In this document: positions 48,744-57,324 of the stretch, piece after piece
How the letters are laid out: every line of letters begins with the position of its first letter
How positions within the stretch are numbered: position 1 is the first letter of the stretch
Source: Paludibaculum fermentans
GTDB taxonomy: Bacteria; Acidobacteriota; Terriglobia; Bryobacterales; Bryobacteraceae
Assembly: GCF_015277775.1 (NCBI RefSeq)
Contig: NZ_CP063849.1
Span: 5,533,501-5,597,500 of the forward strand
Direction: 5' to 3'
DNA length: 64,000 bases
Notes under the pieces: generated by a model
What the model was told of the DNA's origin: nothing
Database searches by the model: none
What the model saw: the letters and a program-made list of their open reading frames with translations, nothing else
Program-made: the position numbers and the translations under genes

Positions 48744-51014
48744 ATGAATCCGTCCTTTTCAAGACGTTGCGGGTGCCTCGCCGTTGTTGCGCTGCTCACC
48801 CTTGCCCTGAACGCGCAGCCCCGCCTGGAGAGCCTGGCGGCGCTGAGCGGCGACGGCGCAACTCAAGTGAAGTCGATGGCAGTGGACGCCTTGGGCAACA
48901 TCTACCTCACCGGCAGCACGACGTCGGCGAACCTGGCCACCCCGGGCGCCTACCGTGCGAAACGATCCAGCTCGAACCTCTACGCCTACTCGATCAGCGA
49001 CGGCTCGTTCGAACCGAGTTACCCCACCCGGAGCGGCTATGCCAGTGATGTGACAGGAGATCCGCGCCAGAATGGTGAAGCTTACGCATTGACCCCGGAC
49101 GGTCTGCGGAAGACCACAGACTCCGGCGCCGCCTGGGCTTTGGTCGATGGCGGATTGCCCCCCGGAGCTGGTCCGCGATTCCTGGCCTTCTCCCCATCGC
49201 AGCCAGATGTTTTGTATGTTCTGTTCGCCCAGGGCATCTATCGCAGTACTGATTCCGGCCGCTCATGGAGCGCCGCGTCGCCATTGGCCGCTGCGATGCC
49301 GCCCGATCTGAAGACCGTTGTCAGCAGTCTTGCGATTGACCCGTTTGATGCGGCCCACGTCCTGGCGTATGGCTACTATTCATACGACTCCCGGGATGGA
49401 GGCCAGACCTGGCACGAGCTGCCGACTACGCTCGTCCAGGCAGCCTTCGACCCGCTACAACGCGGAGTCGTCTGTGCCCTGGTCTCCGAGCAAGCGGGGC
49501 CTGTATCGAGGAACGTCCTGGTGAGGAGTACGGACGGCGGAAGATCGTTTCAACAAGTACCGGGTCGGCCGGTGACGCAACCACAGGCCTTTCTGCTGGA
49601 TGGCAAGCGGGCCGGCCGGATCTACGTCAGTGGTTACAACGACTTCGGCACCGATCCAGGTATTTACCGCAGCGAGGACAACGGTGCGACCTGGGCCTTG
49701 GGGATCGGCACGGCTCCGGGACAGTTCCTGCAGGACACACAGTCGGGTGAAGTGTTTGCGGTGACCGGAAGCGAAGGCATCTTGCGCAGCACGGACGGTT
49801 TCCGGAGCGTCACCCAGATGAAGATTAAGGCCTATCTGGGCACCGCAACCATTGTTTCCAGCGGCAAACTGCTGGTCCGGTTTCCGGATGTCAGCACTGG
49901 GGACGCGTTCGTGGCAAAACTCGACCCGGCGGGCCGCCTGCAGTACTTCACCTACATCGGAGCTCTGTTTCAGAGTTCGGGCACCGCCATCACCGTCGAC
50001 AGCCAGGGACGGGCCATCGTCGGTGGGTTCAGTTCCGGCGACGTGATCCCGAATGCAACGAGTCTTACCGGCGGGGCCCCTGGGTCCACCATCCTGTTCA
50101 GGCTCTCGCCCGATGGCAGCCAGATGGAGTATGCCACCTGGGCACCCGGCGGAGTCATCAACGCGCTAGCACTGGATACAAACGAAGACGTCTATCTCGC
50201 CGGGACGACTGGCAGCAGTTTCTATGCGACTGCTGGCTCCGCTCAACCCTACTTCACAGACTGGCCATATCTGCCCCAGGGCCCCACCCACAATGATGGC
50301 TTCATGGCGAAAATCACCCGGGAAGGGGACAAGTTGATCTACTCCACCTTTATGGGGTACGGAGGAATCGACCGCGCGTGGACGAACTCAGTGGATTCGC
50401 AGGGCAATGCCTACGCGGCCGGTACCCGGGTTTGGAAGCTGAATGCGGATGGCTCAGCGTTCCTCTGGAGCACCACCCTGCAACCAGGCGAGATCCTGTC
50501 CGGCGTGATCGATGGAGAGGGTAACTACTACGTCTGCGGGGCTACTCGCTGGACGGATATGTACACGACGCCCAACGCGTTCCAGCACGATGCTCCCCCA
50601 AGTTACGGAGTCTATCCGGGCGATGTCCGCTTCGGCCCGCCTGAGCTGGATGGTTTCGTGGCCAAGTTCGACGCCGAGGGAGGTGTGGTCTATTCCACGC
50701 TGCTGGGCGGCTCGTCGAACGACTCCGCGACGAACATCACGCTCGACGGGAACGGGCAGGTGATCGTGGCCGGCTACACCAAATCGACCGATCTTCCGCT
50801 GCGCAACCCGATTGAGAGCGGACAGGCAGCAGCGTTCCTGACACGCTTGAGCGCCGACGGGTCGGATGTCGCCTATTCCACCTACCTCCCGGGCGACAGC
50901 CAGATCCGGCCGGTGGGGCTGGCCTTGCGGCCTGGTGGTGGATTGATCCTGGTCAGATCGTCAGGTTTACCGGGCACCGCCACGGTTGAGCTAATTACCG
51001 AAAATCTCCACTAG
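48744..51014 (+). CDS. Secreted Asp-box/SBBP-repeat beta-propeller protein
   Basis: 756 residues with a signal peptide (RRCGCLAVVALLTLALNA). At least four Asp-box (BNR) turns, S-x-D-x-G-x-(S/T)-W, are visible: STDSGRSWS, SRDGGQTWHE, STDGGRSFQQ and SEDNGATWAL (about residues 150-320). The rest has SBBP-type repeats, such as AVDALGNIYLTGSTTS, VDSQGRAIVGGFSSGD and LDGNGQVIVAGYTKSTDLP, each ending in a D/G-rich turn. It is a large surface or secreted propeller with no catalytic residues of a sialidase visible. This class is common next to Oar-like receptors in Acidobacteria. The stop overlaps the convergent methyltransferase gene by 4 bp. Confidence 0.85.
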   Translation: MNPSFSRRCGCLAVVALLTLALNAQPRLESLAALSGDGATQVKSMAVDALGNIYLTGSTTSANLATPGAYRAKRSSSNLYAYSISDGSFEPSYPTRSGYASDVTGDPRQNGEAYALTPDGLRKTTDSGAAWALVDGGLPPGAGPRFLAFSPSQPDVLYVLFAQGIYRSTDSGRSWSAASPLAAAMPPDLKTVVSSLAIDPFDAAHVLAYGYYSYDSRDGGQTWHELPTTLVQAAFDPLQRGVVCALVSEQAGPVSRNVLVRSTDGGRSFQQVPGRPVTQPQAFLLDGKRAGRIYVSGYNDFGTDPGIYRSEDNGATWALGIGTAPGQFLQDTQSGEVFAVTGSEGILRSTDGFRSVTQMKIKAYLGTATIVSSGKLLVRFPDVSTGDAFVAKLDPAGRLQYFTYIGALFQSSGTAITVDSQGRAIVGGFSSGDVIPNATSLTGGAPGSTILFRLSPDGSQMEYATWAPGGVINALALDTNEDVYLAGTTGSSFYATAGSAQPYFTDWPYLPQGPTHNDGFMAKITREGDKLIYSTFMGYGGIDRAWTNSVDSQGNAYAAGTRVWKLNADGSAFLWSTTLQPGEILSGVIDGEGNYYVCGATRWTDMYTTPNAFQHDAPPSYGVYPGDVRFGPPELDGFVAKFDAEGGVVYSTLLGGSSNDSATNITLDGNGQVIVAGYTKSTDLPLRNPIESGQAAAFLTRLSADGSDVAYSTYLPGDSQIRPVGLALRPGGGLILVRSSGLPGTATVELITENLH

Positions 51015-51517
51015 TCGAGGGAAGAGTTCTCCAGGACAGCCCACTGCGCCAGGCCGGCGAAGCGGCGGTACTCGGCAACCCGGAAGCCCGGCACTCGGCG
51101 GGCGTCGAAAAGGTGGGAATGCGGAGACGTACGGCGTTGATTGACCCCCGCGTTCTCCAGGATCTTCAGCAGCCAGTCCCACTCAGGCGCGGGCGTGGTG
51201 AGCATCAACTGTCCTTTAGGCTTCAGCAACTGGCGGCAGGCCTCGAAGCAGTCGACGTGCTCCAGGATTTCGAAGGCCACAATCACGTCGAAGGCTCCCG
51301 GCTGCAGACCCAGGCGGGGCCACTCCAGGATATCGCCCACGACATCGGCCGGACCCTGTAAATCCAAGCCGGTGTATTGCTTAACGCCCCTGGCCCGCAG
51401 ATGGCCGCCGGCCCAACCCGAGCCGCAACCCACCTCCAGAACCTTGGCATCGAGGGGGATGCGGTCGAGGAAGTAGCGGGCGCGCAAACGCCGCATTCTG
51501 GATTCGAGGAGGGCCAT
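51011..51517 (-). CDS. Class I SAM-dependent methyltransferase (small)
   Basis: 168 residues, short for the family. Motif I is VLEVGCGSGWAGGHL (about residues 26-40), an acidic strand-2 end is in YTGLDLQG, and motif IV is FDVIVAFEILEHVD (about 76-89), followed by LLKPKGQLMLTTPAPEWDW. The C-terminal substrate-binding part is abbreviated to about 50 residues. The substrate is unknown. It is adjacent to, but separated by other genes from, the type III polyketide synthase operon, so it could serve as a tailoring methyltransferase. That link is speculative. Confidence 0.85.
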   Translation of the reverse strand: MALLESRMRRLRARYFLDRIPLDAKVLEVGCGSGWAGGHLRARGVKQYTGLDLQGPADVVGDILEWPRLGLQPGAFDVIVAFEILEHVDCFEACRQLLKPKGQLMLTTPAPEWDWLLKILENAGVNQRRTSPHSHLFDARRVPGFRVAEYRRFAGLAQWAVLENSSLD

Positions 51518-51561
51518 GGGGAGGGTTCGTTCCCATGGTAGCGGACGAAGCGGGCCGGCGG

Positions 51562-51795
51562 TCAGGCGAGGATGCTGAGGATCGCCTGGTTCAGGTTGTC
51601 GAAGTTCTGGGCAACCTGCACGTTGGCGTCCACCATAATCTTCGCCTGCATCATGGCTACCGCCTCGGCGCTGAGGTCGACAGTGTCGGTAGGCGCGGAT
51701 GCCACGGTCGGCATCTTCGCAATACGCGCCGCCGTGGCCCCAGCCAGTTCAAGTCCATTGTTGATGCCCGCCAGGGCGATGCTCAGGTCTGCCAT
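51562..51795 (-). CDS. Small protein with flagellar-rod-like C-terminal motif (putative motility protein)
   Basis: 77 residues from the ATG at 51795; the frame extends 5 codons upstream. The C-terminal half (VDLSAEAVAMMQAKIMVDAN, then VQVAQNFDNLNQAILSIL) resembles the helical C-terminus of flagellar rod/hook proteins (L-x-x-E-M-V-x-M-I-x-A-Q-x-x-Y-x-A-N) and YjfB-like putative motility proteins. The N-terminal half is an Ala/Leu helix. There is no signal peptide. No flagellar gene is in the window. It may be a stand-alone coiled-coil protein rather than a flagellar part. Confidence 0.55.
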   Translation of the reverse strand: MADLSIALAGINNGLELAGATAARIAKMPTVASAPTDTVDLSAEAVAMMQAKIMVDANVQVAQNFDNLNQAILSILA

Positions 51796-51894
51796 TTGTC
51801 CGTCTCGCAATTCTTATCGGAGAACCAGGCGGCCGTTTGAGAGAAACTTACCAGTCGACGGGTTTGCACCAATGTCGGAGAATGAAATTGAGCC

Positions 51895-52218
51895 ATGCGT
51901 ACGCCTTCGATTCTGCTCGCTGTCATTTTGTTCTGCTGCTGCCAGCTGGCGCTGGTGTCCCAGCCGTCCATCGTGCCGATGCCCACGTTTCTGGGCACGG
52001 TGAAGGGCAGCGACGGGAAAGTCCTTTCCATTGAATCGGATGACGGGAACACGATGCAGTTCACCTGCACCCGCAAGACGGAGTTTCTCGACGGCAAGAA
52101 GCGCATTAAAGCGACCGACCTCCAGCCAGGGGAGTATGTTTCGGTGGAAGCGAAAAAGGCACCCGACAGGACGCTGGACGCCGTGATCGTCCACCGCGAA
52201 AAACGCCCGGACGCCTAA
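51895..52218 (+). CDS. Small secreted beta-barrel-like protein (DUF5666-like)
   Basis: 107 residues with a signal peptide (MRTPSILLAVILFCCCQLALVS, possibly a lipoprotein-type cysteine cluster). The mature part FLGTVKGSDGKVLSIESDDG, then KATDLQPGEYVSVEAKKAPD, has the G-x-V-x-x-x-D-x-x-x-L-x-I/V and D-L-x-x-G-x-x-V-x-V layout of small OB-like secreted proteins found in Acidobacteria. The function is unknown. It is convergent with the ketosynthase gene, with 4 nt between the stops. Confidence 0.65.
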   Translation: MRTPSILLAVILFCCCQLALVSQPSIVPMPTFLGTVKGSDGKVLSIESDDGNTMQFTCTRKTEFLDGKKRIKATDLQPGEYVSVEAKKAPDRTLDAVIVHREKRPDA

Positions 52219-52222
52219 CCCC

Positions 52223-53416
52223 TCAACCGGCCCTGCGGAAGGCCAGCACCGCGTTCAAACCGCCGAAAGCAAATGAGTTGGAGAGCACCGCTTCGACCCG
52301 CGCAGCCCGCGCCTGGTTGGGAATCACGTCCAGATCGCACGCCGGATCCGGCTGCGTGAAGTTCACCGTCGGGGGCAGCAGATCACGCTCAAAAGCCATC
52401 ATCGCCGCGGCGGCTTCCAAAGCGCCCGCGGCCCCCAATGTATGGCCGTGCATCGACTTAGTCGAGCTCACCACGGGCGGTTCCGCAAAGACCGCGCGAA
52501 TCGCCTTCGTCTCCGTCGCATCATTCGCCGGCGTACCCGTGCCATGGGCATTGATGTAGCCGATCTGCCCGGGTGCCAGCCCGCCATCCGCCAGGGCGGC
52601 GCGCATGGCAGCGGCGGCACCCTCGGCCGAGGGCATCGTAATGTGCGAAGCGTCCGAGGTCATGCCAAAGCCGCAGATCTCGGCCAGAATGTGGGCGCCG
52701 CGGGCTACGGCTGACTCCAGCGGTTCCAACACCAGGATGGCCGCGCCTTCACCCAGAATCAGCCCCTTGCGGTCCACTGTGAAGGGCCGGCAGGTGTCGG
52801 GTGCCACGACTCGCATCGCTTCCCAGCCGCGCAGCATGCCCAGTGAGAACGGAGCCTCATGCCCGCCCGCCAGGGCCGCATCCACCATGCCCGCCCGCAC
52901 CATCCAGAACGCCTGGCCGATGGCGTGGGCGGCCGACGCGCAGGCCGTCGAGACCGTGTACGCAGGTCCGGTGATGCCGTGGTGCATGGAGATATAGCTC
53001 GCCGCGCCGTTGGCCATCACCTTCGGAATCGTCAGCGGGTCAAACCGGGTCTTCTTTTCCTCGTAGAGTTGCCGGTAGGTTTCGTCTTCCGTCGTTTTCC
53101 CGCCGACGCAGCAACCGGTGACCACCGCGGTGCGGGCGGGTTCCAGAATCAGGCCCGACATTTTGAGCGCCTCGGCGGCCGCGACACCCGCCAGTTGCAC
53201 CGTCCGGTCCAACTGCATGGCCGCCTTGGGATCGAAATGGAGGAAGGGATCGAAGTCCTGCACCTCGGCTCCGTTCGAAAAGCGGAGCGGAGTGCAGTCG
53301 ACTGCCTTGATGGGGCCGATGCCGCTGCGGCCTTCCGCCAGCGAAGCCCAGAACGAGGGGAGATCCGGCCCCAGCGCGGAGATCACGCCCGCGCCGGTGA
53401 TGACGACGCGCCTCAT
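52223..53416 (-). CDS. Beta-ketoacyl-ACP synthase, FabF-like, in the type III PKS operon
   Basis: 397 residues. The condensing-enzyme triad is present: Cys159 in VSTACASAAH, His291 in INAHGTGTPAND and His325 in KSMHGHTLGAAG. The last motif has His where FabF has Thr (KSMTGH), a small oddity. KLILGEGAAI-like RKGLILGEGAAILVLE and FAFGGLNAVLAF are standard. Its ATG overlaps the ACP stop (ATGA). Being the last gene of an operon with an ACP and a type III polyketide synthase, it is more likely a pathway-specific chain-building enzyme than the housekeeping FabF. The length is normal. Confidence 0.9.
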   Translation of the reverse strand: MRRVVITGAGVISALGPDLPSFWASLAEGRSGIGPIKAVDCTPLRFSNGAEVQDFDPFLHFDPKAAMQLDRTVQLAGVAAAEALKMSGLILEPARTAVVTGCCVGGKTTEDETYRQLYEEKKTRFDPLTIPKVMANGAASYISMHHGITGPAYTVSTACASAAHAIGQAFWMVRAGMVDAALAGGHEAPFSLGMLRGWEAMRVVAPDTCRPFTVDRKGLILGEGAAILVLEPLESAVARGAHILAEICGFGMTSDASHITMPSAEGAAAAMRAALADGGLAPGQIGYINAHGTGTPANDATETKAIRAVFAEPPVVSSTKSMHGHTLGAAGALEAAAAMMAFERDLLPPTVNFTQPDPACDLDVIPNQARAARVEAVLSNSFAFGGLNAVLAFRRAG

Positions 53417-53685
53417 GCCGGATCGGATGCGGAAGCAGCAGCCTGCTTGCGCGCCAACAGCGTCTCGACGCCAGCGATGGCCTGCTGGATGGAGGTGAAC
53501 TCCTTGCCGGCATCATCCGGGATATCGATGTCGAACTCCTCCTCCAGGGCAAAGAGGATATGGAGTCCGTCCAGGGAATCGATGTTGAGTTCCTGAAACG
53601 TGCTCTCAGCCTGAATGGTATCGACCGGGATGCGCTGGTTCTCGGCAATGACGCGGATGACGCGCTGACTGGTAGTTTCCTGCAT
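53413..53685 (-). CDS. Acyl carrier protein
   Basis: 90 residues from the ATG at 53685, chosen over an ATG at 53700 because GGAG lies 9 nt upstream and the start then falls 1 nt after the YceI stop. The 4'-phosphopantetheine attachment Ser is in LNIDSLDGLHILFALEE (DSL, about Ser37). The following acidic helix II EEEFDIDIPDD is typical. It is translationally coupled to the ketosynthase. It probably carries the acyl or polyketide intermediate between the ketosynthase and the type III synthase. Confidence 0.92.
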   Translation of the reverse strand: MQETTSQRVIRVIAENQRIPVDTIQAESTFQELNIDSLDGLHILFALEEEFDIDIPDDAGKEFTSIQQAIAGVETLLARKQAAASASDPA

Positions 53686-53686
53686 T

Positions 53687-54265
53687 CTATTGAACTCCAT
53701 TTGTCACGATTCGAGCCGCCGCGTGAATCTCTAAGTCTACTTTCTCGTTCACTCGAAGGACAAACGTACTTGGATTCTTCAGGCCCCAGGCAACATACGG
53801 GATCGAGAATTTGGAGTCGGCGCCGATGTGGCCGGGTTCGACACTCACCTGGATGGGCAGTGTCGCCTCGTGCTCACTGCCATGCAGCAGGAAACTTCCA
53901 TGCACCTGCAGCGTGGCCGAACCCTGTGCGGGCACTTGTCCGTCCACATGCTTCGGCTTGAAAACCACGTCGGGAAACTTCGCACTCTCCAGGATGCTCT
54001 TGTGCATTCTGCCGTCCCGGCTGTCGTTCCCGCTGGCGCCGGTGCGGGCATCGACGATCAACTCACCCGAAGCGTTCCCGGTGGCCGGATCGAAGCGAAC
54101 CGTGCCGCTGCGCAACTGGAACGTACCGTGCACGGTGTGCACCAGCGTATCCAGGGTCCAGTGGATCTGAGTCTGCGGAGGATCGAACACCAGCACGGTG
54201 TCGGCCGCGTGGAGGGGAAGAATCAGGCCAGCCGCGAGCAGCGGCAGGGAGAGCAGGTAACGCAT
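53687..54265 (-). CDS. Exported YceI-family lipid-binding protein
   Basis: 192 residues with a signal peptide (MRYLLSLPLLAAGLILPLHA). The lipocalin-like YceI barrel is shown by IHWTLDTLVHTVHGTFQLRS near residue 35, RMHKSILESAKFPDVVFKP near 90 and HGSFLLHGSEHEATLPIQV near 125. Members bind polyisoprenoids or long-chain amides in a hydrophobic tunnel. In this operon it could shuttle the alkyl product or a prenyl substrate in the periplasm. It starts 14 nt after the oxidoreductase stop. Confidence 0.9.
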   Translation of the reverse strand: MRYLLSLPLLAAGLILPLHAADTVLVFDPPQTQIHWTLDTLVHTVHGTFQLRSGTVRFDPATGNASGELIVDARTGASGNDSRDGRMHKSILESAKFPDVVFKPKHVDGQVPAQGSATLQVHGSFLLHGSEHEATLPIQVSVEPGHIGADSKFSIPYVAWGLKNPSTFVLRVNEKVDLEIHAAARIVTNGVQ

Positions 54266-54279
54266 GGTGGTGGCCTTTC

Positions 54280-55392
54280 TCAGGCGGTGAACATACTCCA
54301 ACCCAAGGTGATGGCCGAGGTCGCCAACACCCGGGGGGAGAACCCGTGGACATGCATCGAGAGCATGTCCGCAAACACCTTCGGCCGGGCCGAGAGTGCG
54401 GAAAACACGCGGCGCCGCAGGGAGTCGCGCTGGTCCATCAGCAGCATCAGGTCGGCCATCAGGGCCGGCCGGCGGCGGATGCGGTTGTGAGCCTTCTGAT
54501 ACAAGCCCAGATCGTCCAACTCCATGGCTCCGGCCAGCGCCAGCGCCTGCTGGAACGCCAGGGACAGCCCCTCGCCGGTGACCGCATCCACCGAGCCGGA
54601 AGCATCGCCGATGAGGGCAATGCGGCCGTGGCACACCCGCCGCAGGCGGCGGGAAGCGGAGATGGAACCCCGCTCCGTCGAAGACGGCGCCGCGCCGCGC
54701 AGCCTCTCCATCAGTTCCGGAAACAGCGGCAGCGCCTGGTCCAGGCGCAGATCCGAACTGCGGGAAAGCAGGGCGACGTTCACCTGGTCGGCCGCTACTG
54801 GTGTGACATAAATCTGGCAGCCCGAAGCCCAGTGGACCTCGACATGATCCGTCCAGGGAGCCACCTGGAAGTGCCGCCGGAAGCCGAAACGCTGGCTGTC
54901 CCTCAATCTCGAATCGAGGCCGGCCCAGCGGCGTACGGCGGAGCCCGCACCGTCAGCCCCCACGATAAACCGCGCTGTCAGGGAGTGATTGCGCAGCAGC
55001 ACCCGCTGCCCGTCCAGGCCCAACACGGGCGAATCCCACAGCAGGGTGACCCCGGCCTCTTCCGCTTTCGCGGCCAGGATGCGATGCAGTGTCGTGCGGC
55101 GGACACCGTAGCCAACTCCGGCCGGGAAGGTAGCGGCTACGGAACGCCCATGGCCGCTAAAGCGGATGCCGCGAAAGGGCACGTACTCGCCGGGGGCTAT
55201 CGACACGCCCAAACTGCTGAGCGCCGCCACGGCATCCGGCATCAGGCCTTCGCCGCAGGCCTTGTCGATGGCGCTATGAGCGCTATCGGCGACCACGACA
55301 CGGAATCCCTTCTGCCGCGCGGCGATGGCCGCCACCAGGCCCGCCGGACCGCCCCCGGCAATGAACACATCAGTTTCAGTAGGTAGATCCAT
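54280..55392 (-). CDS. FAD-dependent oxidoreductase/monooxygenase of the type III PKS operon
   Basis: 370 residues. The dinucleotide motif VFIAGGGPAGLVAAIAA is at residues 9-25. GEGLMPDAVAALSSLGV (about 47) and ALIGDASGSVDAVTGEGLSL (about 267-286) are typical of geranylgeranyl-reductase and phenol hydroxylase-like flavoproteins. An FAD-contacting FIVGADGAGSAVRRW lies at about 143. The first gene downstream of the synthase, with a 4-nt gap, fits the known pattern in which flavin monooxygenases oxidise type III PKS alkylresorcinols to quinones. A saturating reductase is an alternative. Confidence 0.88.
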   Translation of the reverse strand: MDLPTETDVFIAGGGPAGLVAAIAARQKGFRVVVADSAHSAIDKACGEGLMPDAVAALSSLGVSIAPGEYVPFRGIRFSGHGRSVAATFPAGVGYGVRRTTLHRILAAKAEEAGVTLLWDSPVLGLDGQRVLLRNHSLTARFIVGADGAGSAVRRWAGLDSRLRDSQRFGFRRHFQVAPWTDHVEVHWASGCQIYVTPVAADQVNVALLSRSSDLRLDQALPLFPELMERLRGAAPSSTERGSISASRRLRRVCHGRIALIGDASGSVDAVTGEGLSLAFQQALALAGAMELDDLGLYQKAHNRIRRRPALMADLMLLMDQRDSLRRRVFSALSARPKVFADMLSMHVHGFSPRVLATSAITLGWSMFTA

Positions 55393-55396
55393 ACTT

Positions 55397-56446
55397 TCAC
55401 CAGCGCAGCAATATCAGCTCGGAGCAGAACGCCGGGCCCATCGCCGCCATCAGGCTGTACGTACCCGGCTGCGGACGGCGGTTCATCATTACCTCTTCCA
55501 GCACCAGCAACACGGACGCGGAAGAGAGATTGCCCGTCCGCTTCAAGCACGCCCAGGACGCGTCCAGCGCATCCGGCGGCAATTGCAGGGCAGTGCTCGT
55601 TGCCTCCAGCACGCGGGGTCCGCCGGTGTGCAGCACCCAACTCCCGATATCGGCCCGGGTCAGGCCCTCCGTGCTCAGGAACGCGTCCACGTCCCCCGCC
55701 AGATTCTGCTCCACCACCTCGGGGACTTCCCGCGAGAGCACGATCTGGAAGCCCTTCTCCGAGATGTCCCAACCCATCACATGCTCCGTATTGGGATAGA
55801 AGACCGACCGTGTCGCCAGGATCTTCGGTCCACTCACGGGAACTTCGGCCCCGGCCACCAAGGCAATACCCGCGCCGTCTCCGAACAATCCCGAGGAGAT
55901 CAGGTTGGCGATGGAGAGATCCTCGTGCTGCAGCGTGAGCGAACACAACTCCACGGCAATCACGGCCGCCACCTGCTTCGGGTACGCCTTCACATAGTCC
56001 GCCGCCCGGGCCACTCCAGCCGCACCGGCGACGCAGCCCAGTCCAAATATGGGAATCCGCTTGATGTGGACCGGCAGGCTCATCCGGTTCATCAGCCGGG
56101 CGTCCACCGAGGGGCTGGCGATGCCCGTCACCGAAACGAAATAGATCGCCCCCAGCGCCGACTTGTCGAGCCCGGCCCGCTCCAGCGCCAGGGTCAGGGC
56201 CTCTTCACTCAGGTCCACGGCCACGTCGATCCAGTGGTTATTCGCCTGGCCCCACGTCTTGATCCCGTAATACTGCTCCATCGGCAGCGCCAGATGACGA
56301 GTCTCCACGCCCACGCGGTTGTGAAGCCGCTCCATGAACTGGGGGTTGTCCAGCTTTGGTCCCCAGAACTGCTTCAGGGCGGCGAGCAGCACCCTCTGGT
56401 CGTACTTGTGTTTGGGTAGAGCGCTGGCCGCGCTGGCAATGATCAT
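55397..56446 (-). CDS. Type III polyketide synthase (chalcone/stilbene synthase fold)
   Basis: 349 residues, the standard monomer size. The catalytic Cys138 is in FGLGCVAGAAG, His273 in VLHTGGPRVLEA and Asn306 in KRTGNLSSASVL, the Cys-His-Asn triad in canonical order. GDGAGIALVAG and AMGPAFCSELILLRW near the C-terminus are family hallmarks. Bacterial members extend acyl starters with malonyl-CoA to alkylpyrones, alkylresorcinols or tetrahydroxynaphthalene. The sequence opening MIIASAASALPKHKYDQ is of the alkylpyrone/resorcinol-type group. Its own ACP and ketosynthase in the operon imply an ACP-bound starter. Confidence 0.95.
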   Translation of the reverse strand: MIIASAASALPKHKYDQRVLLAALKQFWGPKLDNPQFMERLHNRVGVETRHLALPMEQYYGIKTWGQANNHWIDVAVDLSEEALTLALERAGLDKSALGAIYFVSVTGIASPSVDARLMNRMSLPVHIKRIPIFGLGCVAGAAGVARAADYVKAYPKQVAAVIAVELCSLTLQHEDLSIANLISSGLFGDGAGIALVAGAEVPVSGPKILATRSVFYPNTEHVMGWDISEKGFQIVLSREVPEVVEQNLAGDVDAFLSTEGLTRADIGSWVLHTGGPRVLEATSTALQLPPDALDASWACLKRTGNLSSASVLLVLEEVMMNRRPQPGTYSLMAAMGPAFCSELILLRW

Positions 56447-56461
56447 TGGAGAAGTCTACTT

Positions 56462-57280
56462 TCAACGGAGGCGGGCAAGTTCTTCAGCATAGAGATGGTT
56501 GTGGGGAAACTGCCGCGACAGCGACTGCAAAAGTGTCCGCGCCAGTTCCCGGTTCTTATCGCGAAGCGCGGCAACGGCCAACAGCAGGCGGGCGAACGGC
56601 TGCAGGAAACGGCCCTTCTCCGCCGTGATCTTCAGCTTCTCCAAACCCAATTCCTTATTGGTTGCATTGCCGTTCCACTGTAGAAACCAGCGCACCGGCA
56701 GCGGCTTCAGGCTCAGCAAATAATTCTCGACCCCAATCGCCAGCCAGGCATCGGCGAAGTTCGGATCGGCCCGCAGCAACTTCTCGGCCAGCAACCGGCT
56801 GTCCTTGGTGGCGTTTAGGGAACTCAGGTAGCGCTTCTCGATCAGGGCGTCGTAGTCGGATTGCAGGCCCAGCGCCAGCACCTGGGCGAAGACGGCGTTC
56901 GAATCGCCGGGCGACCGCGCCACAATCCGCCCCGCCAATTCTTGCGTACGCGCCAGTTCCCGCTGGAACGCCTGCTGCGCCGCGGCATCCGGTTTCAGCT
57001 TCTGGCTGGTCCGGAAATTATCGTCATGCAGGAAAAATTCCGACTGCAGAATATGCAGCCGGTCAAATTCCGAAAACAGGTAAGCGGCGGCGTTCGACAC
57101 CGGGCCCAATGGATCCTCGGGATGTTGCCGCATCCATTCAGCAAATGTCTTGTGAGCCGCATCGAACTCAAGGTTGTACATCTGCTGGTAGCCAAGGTCT
57201 AAACCCTGAGTCTGCTGGGCAGTAACCGGCATGACGGCAGCCACCACAGTGGCAATTAATAAGTTGGCGAAGGATGACAC
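56462..57280 (-). CDS. Secreted TPR-like helical repeat protein, first gene of the type III PKS operon
   Basis: 272 residues from the GTG at 57280, giving a signal peptide (SSFANLLIATVVAAVMPVTA). The mature part is all-helical with TPR-like repeats: QMYNLEFDAAHKTFAEWMRQ (about 33-52) and LARTLLQSLSRQFPHNHLYA near the C-terminus. A central region, YLFSEFDRLHILQSEFF, is conserved-looking but unassigned. It stops 15 nt before the synthase start, so it is probably cotranscribed. The role is unknown; a periplasmic scaffold for lipid product handling is possible. Confidence 0.7.
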   Translation of the reverse strand: MSSFANLLIATVVAAVMPVTAQQTQGLDLGYQQMYNLEFDAAHKTFAEWMRQHPEDPLGPVSNAAAYLFSEFDRLHILQSEFFLHDDNFRTSQKLKPDAAAQQAFQRELARTQELAGRIVARSPGDSNAVFAQVLALGLQSDYDALIEKRYLSSLNATKDSRLLAEKLLRADPNFADAWLAIGVENYLLSLKPLPVRWFLQWNGNATNKELGLEKLKITAEKGRFLQPFARLLLAVAALRDKNRELARTLLQSLSRQFPHNHLYAEELARLR

Positions 57281-57324
57281 AGATCGGTACTACTTATCAG
57301 ATGCGCAGCCCCAGCGATCTTATT

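Noticed and set aside
53687-54634. Long version of the YceI gene starting at 54634
   Set aside because: The upstream part overlaps the FAD oxidoreductase gene in another frame; the ATG at 54265 begins a standard signal peptide.
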